Source: an uncultured Lachnospiraceae bacterium
Lineage (GTDB): Bacteria; Bacillota; Clostridia; Lachnospirales; Lachnospiraceae
Assembly: GCA_910579225.1 (NCBI GenBank)
Contig: CAJTTI010000004.1
Coordinates: forward strand, 1-64,000
DNA: 64,000 nucleotides
Direction: 5' to 3'
Shown here: piece by piece, positions 24,335 to 33,552 of the stretch
Position numbering within the stretch: the first letter of the stretch is position 1
Layout: the number at the start of each line of letters is the position of its first letter
Notes under the pieces: model-generated
Databases searched by the model: none
Told to the model about the DNA's origin: nothing
The model's input: only the letters and a program-made list of their open reading frames with translations
Made by a program: the position numbers and the translations under genes

Positions 24335-26620
24335 TTACACCCGGTTGTAATTGATCAGACATCCTTTCAGAATAATCTCCCGTTCATCATCCGTCATCTC
24401 TCCCAGTTTCAGAGTAAACTCTTTTAACCCATCTTTTACTACATAAGCCTTTACTTCGGACGCTTTATTCTTCACTGCTTCTATAATATCCGGAACGAAC
24501 AGATAATCGCCATTGGCAAACGGGAGCTCTCCTTCATCAATCAGGAATGGAAGCATACCCCAATTGATCAGGTTGGAGCGATAGCGTTTTGTAGCATATC
24601 CATTGGCAATGTTAGCCCAGCCGCCCAGTACCTTCTGACAGGAAGCCGCCTGTTCACGTGCAGAACCATCTCCCGGTTTTACAGCAAAGATCGTACTGCC
24701 GATACCGGTGTTCGTCTTATCCACGCCCGGATAAGACTTATGGATACTCTCAAAGACAGGTTTCAGCTCAGGTACAACCTCTGCCGGACAATTCCCTGCT
24801 TCGATTGCTTTCTGGGCTACCTGGATCGCTTTTGCTTTTCCTACATATTCCGGATCCTTTCTGGAAAGCGTGAACTCTGCCAGCCCCAGCGGATTGGAAC
24901 GGTACGAAGAAGTCTCTCCAGATGGAATCAGTTCGTCCGTAGTCGTCACCGGATCGTGAATCTCGGATACTACTTTCAGAATCAGATACCGGGGTAGCGC
25001 GCTCATGGCAGGCCAGTCTTTGATATTTGGACCAAAGTGAATCTCCACATCCGGAGCCGCCACTCCCCTGCTGTCGAAGACACGGTTCTCATAGATCTGG
25101 CGGTCAAAGACATATTTCGGATTCCGATATTCCACGTCCAGATCCGTAGCTGCTGTCAGATATCCCTTGTTGGCAGCCGTCGCCGCAATGGAACGGGCAT
25201 CCATCAATGCAACCGACGCAATCTGCCCACTCTGCAATTTGGAACCTTCCCGGTTCGGGAAATTCCTGGTAGAATGACGGATACTGAAACCGTTATTGGA
25301 CGGCGTGTCTCCTGCACCAAAACACGGTCCGCAGAATGCAGTCTTCAATACGGCTCCGGTCTGCATCAGTGTGGCTGCAGAACCATTTTTAACCAGTTCC
25401 ATATAGACCGGCATGGACGCCGGGTATACACTCAGCGTAAACTCATCTGCTCCAATGCTCTTCCCCTCAAGAATATCAGCAGCAGCGCAAATATTCTCAA
25501 AACCGCCCCCGGCACATCCGGCAATAATTCCCTGATCCACATACAACCTGCCGTTACGGACTTTATTGCGAAGAGAGAATTCGGTTTTATCTCCCAGACT
25601 TACCCGGGCGCGGGCCTCACAGTCTGCCAGAATATCCTCAAGATTCGCATTCAGTTCCTCAATGGTATATGCGTTACTTGGATGGAACGGCATGGCAATC
25701 ATTGGTTTGATTTTCCCCAGATCCACTACGATCATGCCGTCGTAATATGCCACATTGCCCGGATTCAACTCCTGATAATCTCCGCCTCTTCCATGGATCT
25801 CATAGAACTCCCGGATCTTCTCATCTGTCTTCCAGATCGAAGACAGGCAGGTAGTCTCTGTAGTCATAACATCAATCCCGATCCGGAAATCCGCACTCAG
25901 GTTCGCCACTCCATCACCGATAAACTCCATGACTTTATTGTTCACATAACCGCACTCAAAAACTGCCTTGATGATCGACAGGGCCACATCCTGCGGGCCT
26001 ACGCCCTTTACAGGAGCACCTGTAAGATAGACACCAACCACGCCAGGCATATTAATATCGTATGTCTGGTTCAGAAGCTGCTTGACCAGCTCCGGACCTC
26101 CCTCTCCCATGGCCATAGTCCCCAGAGCTCCATAGCGGGTATGACTGTCCGAACCCAGGATCATCTTCCCGCCTCCTGCAAGCATCTCCCGGGCATACTG
26201 ATGAATCACTGCCTGATGAGGCGGCACATAGACTCCTCCGTACCGTTTTGCACAGGTCAGTCCAAACATATGATCGTCTTCATTGATAGTACCTCCAACA
26301 GCGCACAGGCTGTTGTGGCAGTTGGTCAGTACATAGGGCATGGGAAACTTTGTAAGCCCCGACGCCCTGGCCGTCTGAATAATTCCTACAAATGTAATAT
26401 CATGTGAAGTCAGCTTGTCAAACCGAATCTGAAGCTTCTCCATATTCCCGGATGTATTATGTTCTTTTAAAATCCCATATGCGATGGTCTGCATTCTGGC
26501 TTCTTCTTTTCCGGGGACTTCGGCCATCCTGCCTGCAAGTATCCCGGCTGCTTCCGGCGTATCCGGCACAATCTCCGTACCGTTCAGCACGTAAGCTCCG
26601 CCGTTATATAATTCAATCAT
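24335..26620 (-). CDS. Aconitase-superfamily hydratase
   Basis: A 761-residue member of the aconitase/isopropylmalate isomerase superfamily. Superfamily landmarks are VLTNCHNSLC, LGSDSHTRYGALG, the [4Fe-4S] cysteines in IAGCAGGG and FCGPCFGAGD, and SIRHSTRNFPNREG with the substrate-binding Ser/Arg residues. The C-terminal swivel domain includes YRSNLINWGMLPF. It is shorter than AcnA (about 890 residues) and has a domain order like the anaerobe proteins annotated simply as hydratase. Citrate/isocitrate is plausible, but a different hydroxy-acid cannot be excluded. It has its own promoter with an overlapping palindrome. GGAGGTG precedes the ATG. Confidence 0.8.
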   Translation of the reverse strand: MIELYNGGAYVLNGTEIVPDTPEAAGILAGRMAEVPGKEEARMQTIAYGILKEHNTSGNMEKLQIRFDKLTSHDITFVGIIQTARASGLTKFPMPYVLTNCHNSLCAVGGTINEDDHMFGLTCAKRYGGVYVPPHQAVIHQYAREMLAGGGKMILGSDSHTRYGALGTMAMGEGGPELVKQLLNQTYDINMPGVVGVYLTGAPVKGVGPQDVALSIIKAVFECGYVNNKVMEFIGDGVANLSADFRIGIDVMTTETTCLSSIWKTDEKIREFYEIHGRGGDYQELNPGNVAYYDGMIVVDLGKIKPMIAMPFHPSNAYTIEELNANLEDILADCEARARVSLGDKTEFSLRNKVRNGRLYVDQGIIAGCAGGGFENICAAADILEGKSIGADEFTLSVYPASMPVYMELVKNGSAATLMQTGAVLKTAFCGPCFGAGDTPSNNGFSIRHSTRNFPNREGSKLQSGQIASVALMDARSIAATAANKGYLTAATDLDVEYRNPKYVFDRQIYENRVFDSRGVAAPDVEIHFGPNIKDWPAMSALPRYLILKVVSEIHDPVTTTDELIPSGETSSYRSNPLGLAEFTLSRKDPEYVGKAKAIQVAQKAIEAGNCPAEVVPELKPVFESIHKSYPGVDKTNTGIGSTIFAVKPGDGSAREQAASCQKVLGGWANIANGYATKRYRSNLINWGMLPFLIDEGELPFANGDYLFVPDIIEAVKNKASEVKAYVVKDGLKEFTLKLGEMTDDEREIILKGCLINYNRV

Positions 26621-26650
26621 CAGACACCTCCAAATTATCTGCTTATTTTA

Positions 26651-26689
26651 ATTGTATACAATTATACAATTGAACGCACAATTTTTCAA
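26651..26689 (-). promoter_or_regulatory. Promoter and GntR-like operator of the hydratase gene
   Basis: On the minus strand TTGAAA (26689-26684), a 17-bp spacer and TATAAT (26666-26661) make a near-consensus promoter. Over the -10 box lies ATTGTATA-CAAT-TATACAAT (26651-26670), which also contains the 12-bp palindrome ATTGTATACAAT. TTGTATACAA-type sites are common targets of GntR-family repressors. No gntR gene is in the window. The position predicts repression. Confidence 0.65.
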
Positions 26690-26719
26690 TGTCTTTCCTG
26701 AATTTTTCACAGATTCTGC

Positions 26720-26882
26720 GTAACAGTTCAGCCATCCTCTGCAAAATGGGCGAGTCATGCTCGCATGAATGAGCACATCTTGCGGAGGATGAGCGGAGCG
26801 CCTGATTATGAGCAAAGTTAGCTGCGTCAGCAGCGGGAAAGCGACAGAGTCGCCTTTGCGAATGGCGCGGCTGAACTGTTAC
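26720..26882. mobile_element. 163-bp MITE with 14-bp terminal inverted repeats and 8-bp target duplication (IS66-type ends)
   Basis: The ends are GTAACAGTTCAGCC at 26720-26733 and its exact complement at 26869-26882. Directly outside both ends is the same octamer GATTCTGC (26712-26719 and 26883-26890). Ends beginning GTAA with an 8-bp duplication are the hallmark of the IS66 family. The interior has no gene but several further stems (ATCCTC..GCAA/TTGC.GAGGAT, GCTGC-GTCA-GCAGC, GCGAC-AGA-GTCGC), so it would be highly structured as RNA. It inserted between the kinase stop and the hydratase promoter. Transposase would have to come from elsewhere. Confidence 0.85.
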
Positions 26883-26896
26883 GATTCTGCAGCCAA

Positions 26897-28378
26897 TTAT
26901 GCCAGAACCTTCCGGACAGCCTCTTTCCAGCCATCATATTTCTGCCTGGCTGTTTCCGCATTCATTTTCGGTTCATATGTCTGCCGACTGATCTTGTCAA
27001 AAACAGCCATGTCCCACAGTCCAAGAGCCAGTCCGGCCGCATAAGCCGGACCGATCCCTGAGAGTTCCTCCGCTTCCGGAATCTGTACTTTCGTCTGCAT
27101 CAGATCGCTCTGGAACTGCATCAGATATCTGTTTCTGGTCGGCCCTCCGTCTACCTGCAGTTCTTCTACTTTCATTTCTGCATCTTCACTCATGGCCTGC
27201 ACAACATCCGTAATCTGAAAGGCAATGCATTCCAGAGCAGCTTTCACAATTTCCGGTTTCCTGGTTGTCCTGCTCATCCCTATGAATGCTGCCGTTGCCC
27301 TGCTGTCCCAGTACGGCGCTCCCAGACCGGAGAATGCGGGAATCAGACAGGTTCGATCTTCCTGAGACGCCTGTCTGGCAAGCTGTTCTGTCTCTGATGG
27401 AGATTCGATCAGCTTCAGATCATCTTTTAACCATGTGATCACTGCACCGGTATAATTCAGATTGCCTTCCAGCACATAGCTCACTTTTCCGCCTATGCTC
27501 CATGCCAGAGAAGTCACCACCCCATGAGTACTGAGAAGCGGTTTTTCACCGATATTCATCATAATCGAGGAACCGGTTCCATAAGTTGCCTTGATCATTC
27601 CCGCTTCCAAACATCCCTGTCCGAAAAGAGCGCCATGAGAATCTCCCATTACTCCATGAATCGGAATCGGCTTTGGAAAAAATCCGTCAAAATCTGTCCA
27701 TCCGAAGCAGGAGTCCGACTCGCATACCTCTGCCAGGTTGTTCGGATCGATCCCGAATATTGCGCAGATTTCTTCATCCCATTTTAATTCGAAGATATTA
27801 TAGAGCTGTGTCCGGGATGCATTGGAAAAATCTGTCTTATAAGACTTTCCTTTGGTCAGTTTATAGACCAGCCAACTGTCAATTGTCCCATGGCATAGTT
27901 CTCTTTTCTCCGCCTTTTCACCGGCTCCTGCCTCGTTTTCCAATATCCATGCAATCTTCGAAGCCGGAAAATACGGAGACAAAGGAATCCCGGTCCTCTC
28001 ACGGATTTTCTCTGCCTGTCCGGTCTTCGCCACACGATCACACAGATCGGATGCTCTTGCACACTGCCATACAACAGCGTTTCCCACAGGAACTCCTGTT
28101 GTCCGGTCCCATGCGAGCGTCGTCTCCCGCTGATTGCTGATCCCAAGACCGGCAACCTGCTCCCGAGCGATACCTGCCTGCTGTACAACCTCCTGTACTA
28201 CATAAATTGTATTTTTATAGATCTCCAGCGGATCATGAGATACCCATCCCTTTTCATTGATGATCTGCCTGTGAGCCTTATCTGTCCTCTTTATCAGATT
28301 CCCATACGGATCAAACAGCAGGGCTTTTGTTCCCTGCGTGCTTTGATCAATAGAAATCAAATATTTTGTTTTCATCAT
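26897..28378 (-). CDS. FGGY-family carbohydrate kinase, glycerol kinase-like
   Basis: A 493-residue kinase with full-length FGGY fold: IDQSTQGTKALLFD at the N terminus, NQRETTLAWDR, WQCARASD, the catalytic-base region GDSHGALFGQG, YGTGSSIMMN and the C-terminal signature ELQVDGGPTRNRYLMQ. It is closest in pattern to glycerol kinases, but those in sugar-transporter operons often act on other polyols (erythritol, xylitol, ribitol). It is last in the minus-strand operon of transporter, dehydrogenase and transketolase, and unlike several of them it is intact. Just beyond its stop sits the MITE. Confidence 0.82.
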   Translation of the reverse strand: MMKTKYLISIDQSTQGTKALLFDPYGNLIKRTDKAHRQIINEKGWVSHDPLEIYKNTIYVVQEVVQQAGIAREQVAGLGISNQRETTLAWDRTTGVPVGNAVVWQCARASDLCDRVAKTGQAEKIRERTGIPLSPYFPASKIAWILENEAGAGEKAEKRELCHGTIDSWLVYKLTKGKSYKTDFSNASRTQLYNIFELKWDEEICAIFGIDPNNLAEVCESDSCFGWTDFDGFFPKPIPIHGVMGDSHGALFGQGCLEAGMIKATYGTGSSIMMNIGEKPLLSTHGVVTSLAWSIGGKVSYVLEGNLNYTGAVITWLKDDLKLIESPSETEQLARQASQEDRTCLIPAFSGLGAPYWDSRATAAFIGMSRTTRKPEIVKAALECIAFQITDVVQAMSEDAEMKVEELQVDGGPTRNRYLMQFQSDLMQTKVQIPEAEELSGIGPAYAAGLALGLWDMAVFDKISRQTYEPKMNAETARQKYDGWKEAVRKVLA

Positions 28379-28403
28379 CTGCGAATCCTTTCATTTGATT
28401 CCG

Positions 28404-29387
28404 CTAATTTCCGGAAAAAAATCTCTTTATTTTTATCTGGATCACAGGATTATCCTTGATCGCATCAATTAGAACCGCAATCAGTACCACCGCACCGGTT
28501 ACAATTGTTTCCCAGTAAGAAGAGATCCGGAGCAAAGTAATACAGGTACTGATTACACTGCTTAAGATACCGCCGATGATCGTCCCGGCTACGCTTCCGA
28601 TCCCTCCTGCCATGGATGTACCGCCCAGAACTGCCGCAGTGATGGAATCCATCTGCCAGCTCTCTCCGATACTCGCCTGGAAAGACGCCAGCTTGCATGA
28701 CATCAGGATGCCTGCAACAGCCGAAAGCCATCCGCTCAGGCAGTACACAATCATCTCAATACGCTCCGTAGGTATACCTACGATCTTCGCACAATTGCGA
28801 TTTCCTCCAAGCGCATAGATATAACGTCCCAGCTTTGTCCGTTTCAGCATCACCATCAGAAGGATGCAGATCAGTGCCATAATGATTACAATATTCGGCA
28901 GAATGCCCCCGATCACACCGTTCGCCAGCTTCTCTGCTGCCTCTGGCATACCCGTAATCGGCATACCTTTCGTAATTACATAGACAATCCCTTTATAAAT
29001 CTGCATGGTTGCCAGCGTAACAATAAAAGGTGTCATCTTGAAATATGCGATGAAAAACCCGTTGATACCGCCCAGAACCACTCCAATCAAACTTGACAGA
29101 ATAATTGTGAGAAACGGATTCATTCCATAATCCACCATAAATATGGCGCTCGCCATACCACAGACAGAACCAATCGTTGCAACTGACAGATCAATTCCTC
29201 CTGTCAGGAGTACAATGGTCTGTCCAAATCCAATAATAATAACAAAAGAAGCCGCCCTTGTAAGAGTGCTGATATTATACGCCGTGAAGAAATTACCAGT
29301 TGTAATATGCACAACGATTCCCACCAAAATGGTCACCAGTAAGACCATTCCTGCCGTGGACTTAAAAAACTTTGTTATTTTATCCAT
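28404..29387 (-). CDS. Sugar ABC transporter permease (RbsC-like)
   Basis: A 327-residue polytopic membrane protein of the RbsC/XylH family with eight to ten hydrophobic helices. Family landmarks are LLTGGIDLSVATIGSVCGM near residues 61-79, KMTPFIVTLATM, ALGGNRNCAKIVGI and TAAVLGGTSMAGGIGSVAGT. It forms the membrane channel with the ATPase at 29403. The length is normal and no break is seen, although its ATPase and binding protein are both damaged, so it is probably non-functional in this operon. Confidence 0.9.
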   Translation of the reverse strand: MDKITKFFKSTAGMVLLVTILVGIVVHITTGNFFTAYNISTLTRAASFVIIIGFGQTIVLLTGGIDLSVATIGSVCGMASAIFMVDYGMNPFLTIILSSLIGVVLGGINGFFIAYFKMTPFIVTLATMQIYKGIVYVITKGMPITGMPEAAEKLANGVIGGILPNIVIIMALICILLMVMLKRTKLGRYIYALGGNRNCAKIVGIPTERIEMIVYCLSGWLSAVAGILMSCKLASFQASIGESWQMDSITAAVLGGTSMAGGIGSVAGTIIGGILSSVISTCITLLRISSYWETIVTGAVVLIAVLIDAIKDNPVIQIKIKRFFSGN

Positions 29388-29402
29388 TTTGCCTAAACCT
29401 CC

Positions 29403-30674
29403 CTACTGAAATGCCACTTTCAGAACATCTTCCTGTGTGATCTGATCTACTTCCGTAATATACCCGCTGATTTTCCCGTTATGAACGACCATGATTCTGT
29501 CCGCCAGCGCGATAACTTCCTCCATCTCCGATGAAATAACAACAACGGATACCCCCTGGTCTGCCAGTTCCCGAATTAACTGATGGATCTCCCCTTTGGC
29601 GTTGACATCAATCCCCCTGGTAGGTTCATCCAGAATCAACATGCGAATTCCTTTTGCCATCCATCTGGCCACAATCACTTTCTGCTGATTTCCCCCTGAA
29701 AGATTTTTGATCAGTGTCTCGCGGGAAGCTGTCTTGATCTTAAAAGAACCGATATACTGATCTGCGATCCTGACTGCTTGACGATAGTCAATCAATCCGT
29801 TTTTCTTAATCTTATCATAAGACGGAAGTATCATATTTTCCATAACCGACATATCTGGAGCGATTCCGTCATGCCTGCGTTCTTCAGATACATACCCCAT
29901 CCCATAACCGATCGCATCAATGGGAGATTTGATCTGAACTTTCTTTCCTGCCATCTGATTGATCATCTCTTCTTTGGTGATCTCAGATACAAGAATTTCT
30001 TTTACCAGACAACCATCTTTCATGATCGTAATGCGGTCTGCCTGTTCCATGACTTCATCCAGATGATGTGTGATAAACACCATGGCAGTTCCGTTCTTCT
30101 TCAACCTCTGCATGGACGCAAAGAGGCTTTCCGTCTCCCGGTTCGTCAAAACAGCTGTTGGCTCATCCAGAATCAGCACTTTGGGTTCATAGGTCAACGC
30201 TCTGGCAATAGATACCAGTTGCTGATATGCCGCAGACAGTTCCTTTACCGGCCTGGAGACATCAATCTTCACATCCAGCAGTTCCAGAAGCTTCTCCGCT
30301 TCCTGCTGTGTCCGGTTCCAGTCAATCAGATGTTTTTTGGCGACTTCGTTGCCCAGAAATATGTTTTCGGCGATACTTGCTTCTGGAATCAGATTCAATT
30401 CCTGCGGCACCAGGACAATATTCCTGGACATTGCCTCTCTTGGAGAGGAGAACCGGACTGGTTCTCCCTCCATGATGATCTCTCCGCTGTCCATGGAGAA
30501 CTGACCGGTCAGAATATTCATCAATGTACTTTTGCCTGCGCCGTTTTCTCCAATCAAAGCATGAATTTCGCCTTTTCTCAGCTTCAGCGTCACACCATCC
30601 AAAGCTTTTGTTCCCGGAAATGTCTTGACAATCTCTTTCATTTCAACTAAAAGCTTTCCTGTGTTTTCTTGCAT
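29403..30674 (-). CDS. Sugar ABC transporter ATPase (RbsA-like) with internal in-frame deletion
   Basis: 423 residues instead of the usual roughly 500 for the double-ATPase RbsA family. The first nucleotide-binding domain is complete (Walker A GENGAGKST, LSAAYQQ signature, LILDEPTAVL). After INQMAGKK the sequence jumps directly to VQIKSPIDAIGYGMGYVSEERRHDG, which in the intact paralogue at 57706-59235 lies about 75 residues further on. The missing piece contains the start of the second domain and its GLVGAGRSE P-loop; the second LSGGNQQK and Walker B remain. The ATG at 30674 follows GGAG nine bases upstream. Still open, but probably defective. Confidence 0.85.
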   Translation of the reverse strand: MQENTGKLLVEMKEIVKTFPGTKALDGVTLKLRKGEIHALIGENGAGKSTLMNILTGQFSMDSGEIIMEGEPVRFSSPREAMSRNIVLVPQELNLIPEASIAENIFLGNEVAKKHLIDWNRTQQEAEKLLELLDVKIDVSRPVKELSAAYQQLVSIARALTYEPKVLILDEPTAVLTNRETESLFASMQRLKKNGTAMVFITHHLDEVMEQADRITIMKDGCLVKEILVSEITKEEMINQMAGKKVQIKSPIDAIGYGMGYVSEERRHDGIAPDMSVMENMILPSYDKIKKNGLIDYRQAVRIADQYIGSFKIKTASRETLIKNLSGGNQQKVIVARWMAKGIRMLILDEPTRGIDVNAKGEIHQLIRELADQGVSVVVISSEMEEVIALADRIMVVHNGKISGYITEVDQITQEDVLKVAFQ

Positions 30675-30678
30675 CTGC

Positions 30679-31507
30679 TTATTCTCCATATAACATCTCA
30701 ATGTATTTGTCTGCATCTGCTGCATAAACAGAAGTGGAGCCTACGTTGGTGGAATCTTCTACCGCCTCTCCATCAATTGCTTTGACTGCATTGTAGATCA
30801 GTTTGTATCCCATATCGTAACAATTCTGTACCTGCGCCACATACAAGGTACCATCCTTCAGATATTCCAGCGTCCGAAGATCATGATCCATACCGCCGAT
30901 TACGATCTGTCCGGATTTTCCCGCGTCTTTTACTGCCTTGCATGCGCCTACCGGATTGGACATGTTATTGCACAGAATTCCGCCGAGATTTGGATACGCC
31001 TGAAGCCAGGATTCCGTAATACTAATCGCCTTTTCCACTGTGTCATTGTCTCTCTGCTCATCGACCACTTCAATGTCCGGATATTCTGCAATTGTATCGT
31101 AGAATCCTTTCAGGCGCTCTTCATGAGATGCCGCACCCATGGTACCAGAGAGAATCGCGATCTGTCCCTTGCCGCCCATCTGTTCACATACCGCTTTGGC
31201 AAGCGCGCACCCGTCTCCATAGTTGTCTGTATTCCCCACAAAGAACGCGCGGTCACAGTCGTCAATATCACTGCTGGCAAACGTTGCCGCCTTCACTCCG
31301 GCTGCCACTGCCTCGTTGATCGCTTTTGCCGTCGTCTCCGGCCTTTGCATCAACTTTTACTTCTTCCTCTTCCGCTGGCGCCTCTTCCTGTTCTTCTGCT
31401 GTCGGCTCTGCGGACGCGCCTTCATTGCTTACGCCTCCGCCGCATCCGGTCACTGCCGTTGCAGCCATCACCGCTGCTAAAAATAAAGCTACTGTTTTTC
31501 TTGACAT
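30679..31507 (-). pseudogene. Sugar-binding lipoprotein (RbsB-like) with deletion and frameshift
   Basis: The first 50 or so codons (from 31507) give a lipoprotein signal, LFLAAVMAATAVTGC, and the usual acidic linker (EEQEEAPAEEEEV). Near 31340-31350 the homology moves to another frame, which then encodes the rest of a type I periplasmic-binding fold (INEAVAAGVKAATFASSDID, FVGNTDNYGDG, ILSGTMGAASHEERLKGF, GILCNNMSNPVGACKAVKDAG) to the stop at 30679. Compared with the usual 340-370 residues, 75-100 residues of the first lobe are missing. The gene cannot make a normal protein. Confidence 0.85.
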
Positions 31508-31556
31508 TGTAAAACCTCCATTTACTCTTTTTGTCTTTATATATACTTGTCAACAG

Positions 31557-32437
31557 TTACCCAAATCTAACGACTGATTTAATGACCTCATCCTTATGAT
31601 TCAAGCTGTAGTCAATCGCTTCAATACAGTCTTTGAAGTCAAATTCATGGGATACGATCTTTTTCACCGGAATCAGTCCGGAAGATACCGCCGCTATCGC
31701 TTTCGGCCACAGATTCCGATACCTGTATACCGAATAGATCGTTCCTTCCATGGCATTCAGTGTAGCTCTTCGATATTCTCCGTCCGGCTGTTGAATACCC
31801 TCGTTGCACCCACTTCCAGCGCTTTCTCCAGCCGCTTATCCATGACATCTGCTACGTAGATCTCGCTGACTCCCCGCGCTTTCAGGCTCATGACCGTACA
31901 GAGCCCGATACAGCCACTCCCGAGAACAATCGCTGTCTCCCCGATCTTCGCATCAGACAATTCGGTTCCGTGCATTGCAACCGCCAACGGCTCAATCATA
32001 GCTCCTTCCAGCGTACTCATATGTTCAGGAAGCTTATAGCACATACTGGCGTCATGTACACAGTATTCGGCATTAACACCATCCCGCTCCCCCGGGATCG
32101 CCAGCATCCGGATATTCTTACACAGATTATAGCGTCCCTTCCTGCAGGCTTCGCACTGTCCGCAGGGAACTGCAGGCTCTATGGAGACTTTGTCCCCAAT
32201 CTCAAACCCGCTCACACCCTCTCCAACAGCAGTTACTATACCTCCAGGCTCATGCCCCAGCGCCAACGGACCGTCCAGCGTCCAGTTAGCAAGCTGTCCT
32301 TCCTGATAGAAATGGAGATCTGAACCGCATACTCCCACATATTCCAGTTTGATCTGCAATTCTCCTATGCCTGGCTGCGGAATCTCATACTCTCTCCACT
32401 CCAGCATCTGCTTTCCAGTCAAAACACATACCTTCAT
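31557..32437 (-). pseudogene. Zinc-dependent sorbitol/polyol dehydrogenase with deletion and frameshift
   Basis: The 5' part (from 32437) is a normal medium-chain Zn dehydrogenase: GVCGSDLHFYQEG, LGHEPGG, structural-zinc cysteines CGQCEACRKGRYNLC, and the NAD turn VLGSGCIGL, ending at NIEELH. After a stop at 31757 another frame continues with the family's C terminus (IYSVYRYRNLWPKA, SGLIPVKKIVSHEFDF). About 60 residues, including the end of the NAD-binding domain, are absent between the parts. It probably oxidised a polyol to a ketose for the downstream kinase. Confidence 0.85.
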
Positions 32438-32468
32438 CCTTCCTTCCATTAACCGGTTGCTTTCCATT

Positions 32469-32653
32469 CTATATATTTTCCAGCACTTTCTCTGCAATTC
32501 CTGCTGCATTCATGCCATAATAAGCAAACACTTCTTTGGATGTGCCTGAGATCACTGGTTCGTCCGGAAGTGTGATATTCACCGTTTTTCTGGGACAGTT
32601 TTTACCTCCTCTAAAAATACGTCGCAGATGACCTGTTTGTTAGCGATTGCCAT
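32469..32653 (-). pseudogene. Transketolase C-terminal subunit, almost entirely deleted
   Basis: The first 15 or so codons from the ATG at 32653 (MAIANKQVICDVFLEE) match the start of the transketolase C subunit. Then after KTV the frame shifts and the last 35 or so residues (VNITLPDEPVISG, VFAYYGMNAAGIAEKV) match its extreme C terminus, ending in TAG at 32469. About 270 residues between them are gone. The start overlaps the N-subunit stop by 14 bases, as in intact tkt pairs. The remaining piece is non-functional. Confidence 0.85.
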
Positions 32654-33479
32654 TACTTACTGCCTCCTTTCCTTTTTTCAAATCTTCTCTGATCTGTGCA
32701 AGTTCTTCTCCTGCAGGCACTTTATGGTGCCAGCCTGCTTTATCTTCCATAACTTTCAAGCCTTTCCCCTTCAACGTGTTGGCAATCAGGACCGTCGGTT
32801 TTCCTTTAACTCTCTTCGCTTCATCAAATGCTTTCTTCAGCTGTGGGATGCTGTTGCCGTCTTCCACATCGATCACATACCATCCAAAGGAACGGAATCT
32901 CTCATGCAGATCGTCATGAGCCATCACATCCTCCGTATTTCCTGATATCTGCAAGCGGTTCCGGTCAACTACTGCACAGAGATTATCCAGCTTATAATGG
33001 CTCGCTGCCATAGCCCCTTCCCATACGGATCCTTCCGCCAGCTCGCCGTCCCCCATGACAGTATAGACTCTGTAATCCTGATGATTCATCTTCCCTGCCA
33101 GCGCCATGCCTACACATACCGGAAGCCCGTGCCCCAGAGAACCAGAATTCATCTCCACACCGGGAAGTTTGTTGTTGGGATGCCCAATATATTTTGTCCC
33201 GAATTTGCTGAACTCTGCGATTACTTCATTGATATCAAAGAATCCCTTTTTCGCCAGTGCCGCATAGTATGCCTCCACTGAATGTCCTTTGCTCATGACA
33301 AATTTATCGCGATCCGGATCCTCCATATTATCCGGAGTGATATTCATCTGATCAAAATACAGCTCCGTCAGAATCTCCATCACACTCATATCACCCCCGA
33401 TATGTCCTGCTTTTCCCTCAACGATCATGTTGACCACATCTTCTCTTAACTCGTATGCCAGTACGGCCAAGTCTTCCAT
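32640..33479 (-). CDS. Transketolase N-terminal subunit
   Basis: A 279-residue N-terminal half of a split transketolase, the usual length. The thiamine diphosphate motif is visible as VMGDGELAEGSVWEGAMAAS (about residues 142-161) with the closing Asn in DNLCAVVDRNRLQISG. The SKGHSVEAYYAAL segment binds substrate. It normally works with a C-terminal subunit, here deleted, so it is probably an orphan unless another partner exists elsewhere. It is first gene of the decayed operon; AGGAGGAGCTT precedes the ATG, and a control region with repeated ATGTTCT words lies upstream. Confidence 0.9.
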   Translation of the reverse strand: MEDLAVLAYELREDVVNMIVEGKAGHIGGDMSVMEILTELYFDQMNITPDNMEDPDRDKFVMSKGHSVEAYYAALAKKGFFDINEVIAEFSKFGTKYIGHPNNKLPGVEMNSGSLGHGLPVCVGMALAGKMNHQDYRVYTVMGDGELAEGSVWEGAMAASHYKLDNLCAVVDRNRLQISGNTEDVMAHDDLHERFRSFGWYVIDVEDGNSIPQLKKAFDEAKRVKGKPTVLIANTLKGKGLKVMEDKAGWHHKVPAGEELAQIREDLKKGKEAVSNGNR

Positions 33480-33552
33480 AAGCTCCTCCTTTCATCTGTT
33501 AACCTGATTTTCTGAAACAAATTTTATTTAAATTTAGCTAAATTTTTTAAAA

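Noticed and set aside
25037..26407. A 456-codon open frame on the plus strand
   Set aside because: It lies wholly antisense to the hydratase gene, has no family motifs and no ribosome-binding site, and reflects codon bias of the real gene.
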